64,000 nucleotides of DNA, taken from NCBI RefSeq assembly GCF_025024155.1, contig NW_026251746.1:281979-345978 (forward strand), in the 5' to 3' direction. A model generated the notes under the pieces. It was not told the DNA's origin and did not search any database. It was given only the letters and a program-made list of their open reading frames with translations. The position numbers and the translations under genes were made by a program. The DNA is from Gamsiella multidivaricata (Eukaryota; Mortierellomycota; Mortierellomycetes; Mortierellales; Mortierellaceae). This document shows, in pieces, positions 57,039-64,000 of the stretch (positions are counted from its first letter, which is position 1; every line of letters starts with the position of its first letter).

Positions 57039-58010
57039 TTATTGCATTCCATGATCTGCCCTCGCCTGTGCAATCTTGAGCTCTTTTCGGCTATTACAGG
57101 AGCGTCTATCGACCTTGACATCTGAGTACTGATAGGGCTCGGCGAAGAGATACTTAGGAGGGGACGGTAAAGACCGCGGGGTCTCTGAGGTACTTGATGG
57201 CCTTAGATGGAAGTAAGTCGCAGCTGAAAGGATGTAAGATGGCGAGGGAGTATTTTTCCTCGTGTTCGTCCCCACGACTCTACTCGACTCGCCTGGGCTA
57301 TAGACCGGTATGGGCATTGTCGTAAGCGCATTCGTTGTCGAACCTAGATCAATGACCATGTAATGGTCTGTGCGATTGGGCGAGGAACGGCAGGGACGGC
57401 CACGGCCACGCTTAAGAGCTATAATTGTATTTGGTACTTCGCTCTGACAAGATGACACGGATGATCCCGCCTGTTGGAATTCCGAAGACTTGACGGCTAT
57501 GAATGAAAACTCTTTGCCCACACTATTGCTTTCTTCGTTATTATCGCCATCATTCTTGGGGTCCTTCATCCGCGAATCCTCAGAGCTTTTAGATGGATGC
57601 GGTGTCGCTGGCAGATCCATTAGTGGTGTCGTTCCCCTCGTCGGTGTCGTTGCAGCTGAGACAGCCGTTACTGTTGCTGCTGCTGCTTCAGCCTGAGCGT
57701 CGCCAATGAACTCCCATTCAATGCTAGTGGTGCTCGTTGTGCGTGTGGTGGTTGGAATGTTTGTGTAGTATATTTGCGTTGCAGCGGCGGTAGTTATATA
57801 ATCAGGTTGTCCATACTGTGGACATGGAATTGCAGACTTTGTCGAGGAGTGGAGAAGGGTTGCAGGTGTAAATATCGCACTTGCTTGTGAGATATCTCCA
57901 AGAGACAGTGGGGACAACACATCCATGTAACAGCTGTCGGTTGTCGAGGATGACAAGGGCGGGGATTCTGGCCAGTCAAAATGTGTGGCCAAGTCATGGT
58001 GGTCCTGCAT
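57039..58010 (-). CDS. Family member C: AT-hook-like protein with the C-terminal signature (5' end uncertain)
   Basis: The first in-frame ATG, at 58010 (MQDHHDLATHFDWPES), gives 323 aa. The frame stays open upstream without an ATG (PQPIPLRPLPSEQQYLAG) to an acceptor-like CTCAG near 58112, so a 5' exon is likely. Segments: MDVLSPLSLGDISQASAIF, a Thr/Ala-rich middle, GKEFSFIAVKSSEFQQ (57475-57523), an AT-hook-like KRGRGRPCRSSPNR (about 57375-57415), and the last 37 residues YLFAEPYQYSDVKVDRR, SCNSRKELKIAQARAD. It shares both blocks, in the same order and spacing, with member B. Probably nuclear; function unknown. Confidence 0.75.
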   Translation of the reverse strand: MQDHHDLATHFDWPESPPLSSSTTDSCYMDVLSPLSLGDISQASAIFTPATLLHSSTKSAIPCPQYGQPDYITTAAATQIYYTNIPTTTRTTSTTSIEWEFIGDAQAEAAAATVTAVSAATTPTRGTTPLMDLPATPHPSKSSEDSRMKDPKNDGDNNEESNSVGKEFSFIAVKSSEFQQAGSSVSSCQSEVPNTIIALKRGRGRPCRSSPNRTDHYMVIDLGSTTNALTTMPIPVYSPGESSRVVGTNTRKNTPSPSYILSAATYFHLRPSSTSETPRSLPSPPKYLFAEPYQYSDVKVDRRSCNSRKELKIAQARADHGMQ

Positions 58011-58365
58011 GCCAGCAAGATACTGCTGTTCCGATGGCAAAGGTCGCAGAGGTATAGGTTGTGGTCTTGTAGGGCCCGCTTGGTGTTTGAGTGGCTCGAG
58101 GCTGACTTTACTGAGCGTTGGAGGCCAGGTGGGACTCTTGTGCGATGTGGTCAGTTACACCGGCCTAACGTGCAACGAGGTTGCTTGCGGGAGGGTGAAG
58201 TAACGGAAGCTCAGTGGCAACAAGAAAATCTGCAGATCTGATCGCGAATCTGAGGTATTACAAGAGATTTTTCTAGGCACTGGCTGCAATTGCCCTGATA
58301 TATCGACCCTATTGCTGTAGTTATTAACGCCGCGACGACTCTGTTGTTACCGTTCTGTCGCTATT

Positions 58366-58846
58366 TTAAAGCTTTTTGCTGATGTTATTGCTGAGTCTAA
58401 GGCAGTTGTTGCTGTTCGTGTTGGTGCTCAGAAGGGTATGGTATTCGGCCGCCTTCGCGTCTACGCTGGGTCTGATCTCAATGGTCTGGAAGTATGAAAT
58501 TGTATAAGCAGGTGCGTATTGAGCTGGAGTTGGTAATGTACGTGCTCTATTGACGTGAAAAGGGTACAGTTGATGATACTGTAGCTGTCTTTGAGGGTCG
58601 ATGAGTGGAAGCGAAGCGCGAAGTGGCCCTTCATTTATTCGTTTTCTGGGCTCTGGTCCTTTTTCTCGCCATACATGCCCACCTATAGCTCAGTTGACTA
58701 AAGAGAGCTATGTTGACTCGTTTAAACCCCGCAGGTGCGTGCAATGACCACTTCCATAAATATCAATTGAACACACAGATGAGCTACAGCTGAAGAACAA
58801 AAATAAGCGGCAGCAGCTTACAGGAACCGTCGTCAGAATGGGTCAT
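58366..58846 (-). CDS. Small two-exon ORF, or 5' exons of family member C
   Basis: Exon 58846-58822 (MTHSDDGS, donor GTAAGC) joins in phase 1 to 58682-58366 (acceptor CTATAG), giving 113 aa ending NNISKKL. The second exon is an open frame of over 100 codons with no internal Met, the mark of a spliced exon, and reads as ordinary protein (RASLPLIDPQRQLQYHQLYP, TPAQYAPAYTISYFQTIEIR). Either it is a tiny gene of its own or, by using a GT inside it, the 5' part of gene C 350 bp downstream. No domain recognised. Confidence 0.5.
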
Positions 58847-59175
58847 TGCGCGCGTGCGTGCATGTTTGTTATACTAATGCTTACTCTCTGGCGTTCCTGG
58901 GATGACTAAAAATATGGGCGGAAGCAGGGAATGCTTCCATGATCCATGCACCGTTGAACCGCCTTCAATTCATCACAAGCTCATCACTTCTCAGGTCGCA
59001 TTGTCTCCGTTGCATCAAGTTTTTCCATTATTTCTCGACGAAGCGTCCTTTTCATCCGATCAAGCATTGCGGGAATGTCAAGCATGAAAATGAAAGAGAG
59101 AAGCATGTCAACTGCTCCACATTTTCGGCTTTTATCGATTTTCCCGCCAAAATAAATAAATAATAAACTGTTTAT
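58847..59175. other. Short intergenic region
   Basis: 329 bp with no gene seen. It holds the 3' flank of the XPF-like gene and the promoter of the small ORF. AATAAATAAATAATAAA at 59152-59167 lies just past the stop of the minus-strand gene at 59176. Confidence 0.4.
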
Positions 59176-61139
59176 CTATATGAGTGGCCCAGAGACGATC
59201 TTATTGAACGTTGCCTATTGAATCCAGAAAAAGAAGAAGAGGGAGGAGATACGCAGGTTAAACGACAACGATAAGAATAGACAAAGAATGATACCGAAGC
59301 CCAGTATGATTCTGCTTATGCGCGGGAAAAAAATCCCGGCGAATGGTTGTGAATAAGGTTGAAGAACAATCGCCCAAAAAAAACATTAAAATCAAAAAAA
59401 GATATCAACGGAAACGGCCGCAGCAGCCTAAGCACTTACCAATATCTCGCTGTCAATAAATTTTCCTAACATGCTAACGCGCTGTTTGTGGTCCATGGAC
59501 ATGAGCTCCTTGAGTGAACACAGAGATAAGATCAGCTGGATTGAAAACGGGTTGAACAGGCCGAAGGACGCCAAAAAACGCTCGTGCTAGGAAGGAAAGT
59601 ATATACAAATTGAGAGTCAGCCGTTGGTCCTTGAATAATACTCTGCGCGCATACGACGATGACACTACACCATACAGCGAGACAACAGTTACTTACAGTG
59701 CTGTCCTGTTCATTTAGCCAGTCTCGCCAGAGCCATTCTTCACGGCTTCGCCATCCATCTTCGTCTCTCCGTAATCCAGACTGAGCAGCAATATCGATCT
59801 GCACGGCAATTCTTTCTCCAATCGCACGGGTCATCCATGCGGCACAACGCTCATCTGAAGCAAAGAGCACCCGCGTCTCAAAGACCAGTTCGCTAGCTTC
59901 ATTATATCCATTTGGGAATGAATCTTGCACAGATTTGAGCTGTCTCGAATGAGTTGGACTCTGATGGCTGGACAAATTGAGAGCACTGCAATAGCTTAAT
60001 CTTGACAGCCATCCTGATCGAGTATGTGTTGAAGGTACCCAGGCTGTCAGCTTGTTAAGTTGGGGCATCACTGGTCCGGCAAAGGGGTCGAGTCGAGAAA
60101 CTGTGGCTGAGTGATCGTCAGACCGGTGCGATGGCGACGACATGGGTTGTTTGAGTGCTGGGTGGAAGGCCGAATGCGTCTGAGTTGGTGTTGATTCTAT
60201 CCCCCTCGCTGAAAGTTGTTTAGGTTTCGAGAGTGCTGGGCCACTCCAATTATACTCCTCAAGGATTAGCCAGACCGACTTGTATCGTGGTCCTATCCTG
60301 GCCAACGTCACAAGGAGTTCGTTCAGTCCCGCATCTGGATCTTGGATGATGGCCTGGCCAATCTCGCGAAGAGGATAGAGTAGCACAGCGTTTCCCTCGT
60401 CCAGAATAATGTCTGCCTCCACGCGGGCCGCTGCTCGATTGCGTGTACACTCTGGTAGTAAAGCCTGTAAAAATGAAAAGAGCAAATGTTGATTACAGTG
60501 GCTGTGCTGGATTTTTATCGACAGCTGGCCTTTGCCTATTTATAAAATTACCCGCAGATACTCCATGTCCCTTTCCACCAACTGAACTCTGCCGCAGTCT
60601 GGATCAAGTAGCGCGCGGACGATAGCGGTGTTCTGGAGTATCCGATTAGAGACGATATACCGGTGGGTCACAAAACTTGGTGGCAACAAGGAATCGTATG
60701 GCCGAGGTTTTATGTTTGTCGATAGATGATCTGACACCCTTGTGCAGTTTCGATCCTGGCTTTGACTCGGATTTAATGCCTTTAATGGCGCCTTTCTCGC
60801 CAATGAATTCGGTTTTGACTGGATTATACTACTGGGCGCTGGAGGGCGTTTTGCGTGGTCAAGAGTGGGAGGTTCATGCTTTAGTCTCTTTATCAGCGGC
60901 AAGTGGGTTGAACTCGATGGTGGCGCTTGCTGGGTCCTGCTCAGTCTCCGTAGGGCCATGAACTTGCTGACCTGGGATGACGGCGAGAATTGAGAAGGGG
61001 ACGCCGATGAGGTTAAGGAAGGATAATGACGATCTGAAGACGATGATTTATTTGCGATAGGATGCATGGGAAACGAATGTCTGAAAGGAAAGAGAAGGAC
61101 GAAAAGAATAACCAGCGGGGCGCCATAATATTTCCGCAT
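59176..61139 (-). CDS. XPF-fold protein resembling meiotic SHOC1/ZIP2
   Basis: Exons 61139-60552, 60464-59697, 59586-59440 and 59214-59176, all phase 0, 513 aa from ATG 61139. A later start at 61067 (MHPIANKSS) is likely if the hydrophobic N-terminus is not real. Core: RYIVSNRILQNTAIVRALLD, RVQLVERDMEYLR, ADIILDEGNAVLLYPL, YKSVWLILEEYNW. This is the XPF/ERCC4 nuclease-like strand order, but the catalytic ERKxxxD is absent. After a linker come LVFETRVLFASDERCAAWM and a helix-hairpin-helix-like HERFLASFGLFNPFSIQLIL. The combination resembles SHOC1/Zip2, which with Spo16 binds meiotic branched DNA. Other inactive XPF paralogs are possible. Assignment is from pattern memory. Confidence 0.6.
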
Positions 61140-61206
61140 GCGAATTTATTAATAAAAATTAGGCCGCGCTATAACGTGTTGCAACAGATTTCGACCCTGA
61201 CAGATA

Positions 61207-62529
61207 TCATCCCTGGGAGCCTCCCGGCCCTGTATAACCACGCGTCCTGGGCGCACGTACATCCTCCGCTAGCAGAGGCTCCGTTTCGGTAGTGTCAAAG
61301 TCGTCATGACCATGGCTCTTGGCTTGGAAATGGTAATAGATACACATCACCAACAACGTGCCCTGAAGACATCCTGTTACTGCATATACAATCCAGGTCG
61401 TCCAATTGGCACCGGGTCTAAGTGCCAAGGATAATGTCAAGAGTGCTGCCCCTGGTGTTTGCATCATCATCATCGGAATGCTGAGTGCTCCGACAGACTA
61501 GTGGGAACCAAAACCATACATTAGCGCGCCAAGCTTGGAGCCCTATCCTATGGTCCTAACTGTAACTATCGACCAAACATACCTTGCGCTTAAATGTCCT
61601 ATGGATCTGCGGGACATACTGAATGGTTGCAAGGACGACGCTCGTGATACCCAAGAAAGTAGCCCACGCTGAGGTCCAGTGGTTCTCAGGGCCGCCAACA
61701 AAGGCCAGAAGGACTATCGTCACGACAATGCAGATAACGAGATGCATTGCCACCACATGGGCGATCAACAATGACAATGCCCATTCTTCTGTCTGGGCGG
61801 GTAAAAAGGAGAATAAGTGTCGAATATGCTGTTGAGATCGCTCAGCGACTATCTTGTGCACCGGGTAGTAAATGAGATACAAGACGAGACTATTATTACA
61901 ACGCCAGCAAAGAGACGACAAATATGTCAGTACGGCTCCAGTTTCAAAAATTCTCCCTATCGACACCTTCATCTAGCTCATTTCTCGAATACATACACCA
62001 GGCCAAACATGACAAACTGGACACCAAGTTGGGCGATTCCAAGTATACTCTCCAGACATGGTCCAAGGCTCTATTCAATTAGAAACTGTTAATACAGCGG
62101 CAACTGACAGTTCTTTGTATCAAGAGGCCCATCTATTCACCGCTGTACTTACTAGGACACCGCAGCACAATATCACCTTCCACTGAAGAACGACAATATT
62201 AAGAAATGTGGAGCTGGCGGAAATAGTTCCGAGTAGTAAAAACCAGGGACTAATGCCTTCGCTGGTTCCCTTGTGAATGATACGGAAGTGCTGTACATAC
62301 AAAGAGAGTTCTCATAAATACAAAAAAAAAAAAAAAACTACGCAAATGCATCAATATGTCCATGCAGCAAGCATAGGCGTACCTGAGGCAAGTATGAGAC
62401 GACCATGCCGACCAAAATAAAGAGAGAAAGTGCCAGTTCGAAGTCACTATGCCGGTCTATACACTCACCTGGCTGGGGCTGACCAGGCGCCGGTGGCTCG
62501 GGACCAAGCTGAAAGGGAGTAATCCACAT
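61207..62529 (-). CDS. PQ-loop repeat membrane transporter
   Basis: Exons 62529-62383, 62290-62153, 62070-61997, 61889-61583 and 61497-61207; 318 aa. Start MWITPFQLGPEPPAPGQ was chosen because the open frame upstream has no ATG. PQ-loop 1 forms across the first splice: VGMVVSYLPQHFRIIHKGTS, then EGISPWFLLLG. PQ-loop 2 also forms across a splice: ATIQYVPQIHRTFKRKSVGA, then LSIPMMMMQTPG. Seven hydrophobic helices and an acidic-dileucine-like tail (TETEPLL) suggest a vacuolar/lysosomal membrane. PQ-loop proteins include cationic amino-acid and cystine exporters. Substrate unknown. Confidence 0.85.
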
Positions 62530-62853
62530 GGCAAATAACGCGGTCAAGGAGGTGAAGCGAGCGGTGTGGTCAAGAGAAAACGAAAGAGAAGAGGGGAGGA
62601 GAGGGAAAAAGAGAAGGATGCTGGGAGTCAGAATGAGGAGTGCGATGCCAAGCAGGAGCACCCGAAAGGGGCCTTGAACCACGCGGTCTTGCGCCTATTC
62701 AGGGGGGGTCTTCACGTGATGTAGACTAAGCGACGTCACGGGGTTTTAGCGGTAGTCTGAACTTTTCCGCACTAACTCGCTGATTGGCTCGAAATAGCGT
62801 TGGGTTTTATTGTTTTCTCGCGTGCGGAAATAATGAATGTGCACTAAGAGAAT
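62530..62853. other. Intergenic: PQ-loop gene upstream region and probable end of the MULE relic
   Basis: 324 bp. An open minus-strand frame upstream of the PQ-loop ATG, hydrophobic but Met-less (62530-62682), is probably leader. A GACGTCACG (CRE-like) sequence at 62731-62739 and a GC-rich block at 62697-62790 might be the terminal repeat of the neighbouring MULE; no partner is in the window. Confidence 0.35.
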
Positions 62854-63760
62854 TTACTGGCAGCGAGAACCAGCATTAACTTCATCTATTCCTTTTATCT
62901 CGCGTACTGCTTTCTGAAGGAGTGCCGCCGCAGAAACAAAGTAAGTCTCCGTGCACTTCCTGGTCTTGCCATTGTGAACCACTCGACCAAGCTCCATCCA
63001 AGCCTGGCGAATTGTCTCCTCACACTCCCACATCACTTGAGCCCTTTCCTCCTCCTGCCGTCTTCTTTTTTCCTGCATCTCCTGTTGTCGCACGGCTTGG
63101 AGTCGCTGCTCCTCCTCCTCTCGTGCTGCTTGTAGTTGTTGAAGTAGATTCGGAGAGAGAAACTCCTCTAATGGAGGGCCATAATCCTCTTCCAGGACGG
63201 TTTCCTCATTCTCGTCAATTGACTGTCCCGTTAAGCTCAGTTGCATTGTTGTCAAAGCACACTTGGAACCCTGGATAGATCCTCGATACCAAGAACATGT
63301 GCTTACACGGTAGACCGTGTTTTTCGTTGTCAGGGCAAGAACAGGAGCGGAGCCGTTTGTCCGACAATATATCGATAGCATATTGCGCCTCAGGCGGGGT
63401 CTGAAACGACAACACAGAGATCAAGCCTTCCACAGACTTAGTAATGTTGATCAATGTTCTCGCCCGAGCCGAATCAACTTGGATGGCCTTTTTACGCCGT
63501 GCCTCCTCGTGGAATGTTAGGCGACGGGGTTGAAGGCCGCTTGTGATCTTGAAGTATGTGGTGCGGTACTGGCTTTCCACCACACCTAGCAGGATGTAGA
63601 TGAGTTCGTCGGCTCGCAGGTTGCGCTTTCCCGCCAGAAAGTTTCGCTTGAGGTTTCGATGCCATCGCTCCACAAGGTTATTTGTGTTAATATGTTGATG
63701 GTGCTATTTCAAATGAATAAAGTGCTTCAACGTTAACAAATTGACTAGAATAAGACCAGT
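62854..63760 (-). pseudogene. MULE-type transposase C-terminal part with SWIM zinc finger (relic or unfinished gene)
   Basis: Read on the minus strand: INTNNLVERWHRNLKRNF, ADELIYILLGVVESQYRTTY, then the SWIM finger CSCPDNEKHGLPCKH (CxCx(n)CxH), typical of the C-terminus of Mutator-like transposases. An acceptor (GAAATAG, about 63706) precedes it. After PGFQ the frame stops within 20 codons. An open frame in another phase continues with SIDENEETVLEED, a charged coiled coil (RRQEEERAQVMWECEE) and a stop at 62854. Joining them needs a 40-nt intron (GTGTGC...GACAG), very short, or reflects a frameshift. The catalytic DDE part is not visible; sequence upstream to 64000 is AT-rich. Confidence 0.65.
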
Positions 63761-64000
63761 TACATATCGTAGACCAGGCCATTTAATGTTAATGACTTTG
63801 ATTTGTAGATATAGTATATGTGTATATGTATATGTATTTGTGTATAGTAATTATTATTAAAGTTAGTTCTCTTTTTCACTTCCTTCGTCTTGTTACACAC
63901 AGCTATTTAAGAGCACCGTTGCCAAATGATAGAATCTCAGTCTTTGTCTACTCAATCACATACCCAGACCCAAACCTATTGCGCAAGGCGATCAGAAAGA
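63761..64000. other. AT-rich window end, upstream part of the MULE remains
   Basis: A TATATGTGTATATGTATATG-type microsatellite at 63808-63848 and AT-rich sequence. A short minus-strand stretch (KVINIKWPGLRY, about 63770-63800) could be the preceding MULE exon. Nothing else supportable. Confidence 0.4.

Noticed and set aside
58681..58740. tRNA-like sequence (TAGCTCAGTTGACTAAAGAG with a D-stem, B-box-like GTTTAAACCC, CACCT/AGGTG closing pairs)
   Set aside because: Only about 60 nt between the closing pairs, no anticodon arm, T-stem pairs poorly. At most a degenerate tRNA-derived remnant, and it overlaps a better-supported splice acceptor.
1..64000. CRISPR arrays, operons, bacterial promoters or viral genes
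   Set aside because: No spaced identical repeats. Intron-rich eukaryotic genes throughout and no viral hallmark protein seen.

Overview
This 64 kb window comes from a filamentous fungus. The genes have many short GT-AG introns and there are no bacterial-style operons. It carries fungal families: a GPI-anchored polysaccharide deacetylase, an alpha-arrestin with PPxY motifs, PXR1, ARB1/ABCF2 and CTR9. Repeated polyQ/polyN/Ser-rich tracts, the short introns and a mix of Harbinger, pogo and MULE relics suggest an early-diverging fungus of the Mortierella type. That placement is an inference from style, not a database match.

Layout. 0-11.3 kb: first exon of a methylenetetrahydrofolate reductase, a secreted deacetylase-like protein that has lost its catalytic residues, a two-finger C2H2 protein, a 4.6 kb stretch with no recognisable gene, then a complete nine-exon glutathione synthetase. 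11.4-14.5 kb: a transposon nest, with a pogo/Tigger element bounded by near-identical 34/33-bp inverted repeats sitting in the 5' part of a decayed Harbinger element. 14.6-26.0 kb: a membrane-anchored PC-esterase-like protein, a four-helix membrane protein, a CYTH phosphohydrolase with a GC-AG intron, an alpha-arrestin and a CaMK-type kinase. 27.2-47.0 kb: a ZIP metal transporter, ARB1, an F-box/LRR protein, a mitochondrial carrier, PXR1, CTR9 and an ankyrin-UBA protein. 47.1-58.9 kb: a cluster described below. 59.1-62.6 kb: an XPF-like protein resembling SHOC1/ZIP2, and a PQ-loop membrane protein. 62.8 kb to the end: a MULE transposase relic.

The most unusual content is at 47.1-58.9 kb. Four proteins of 280-616 residues, otherwise dissimilar and disordered, end in the same 32-39 residue signature: an aromatic-F-A-E/K-P/Q-Y core, then (V)DRR, NSRxELK and AQ/AK. 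Two of them (54927-55769 and 57039-58010) also share a second block followed by an AT-hook-like RGRP. I know of no named family with this layout. The interval contains no other convincing gene except small exons upstream of the last member, so it looks like a local expansion of an undescribed, possibly nuclear, family.

Most genes are housekeeping or regulatory and independent of one another. PXR1/CTR9 and the F-box gene/carrier are head-to-head pairs with spacers under 300 bp and probably share promoters. Splice sites were assigned by hand from reading frame, phase and GT/AG signals. Exon coordinates are in the evidence fields.
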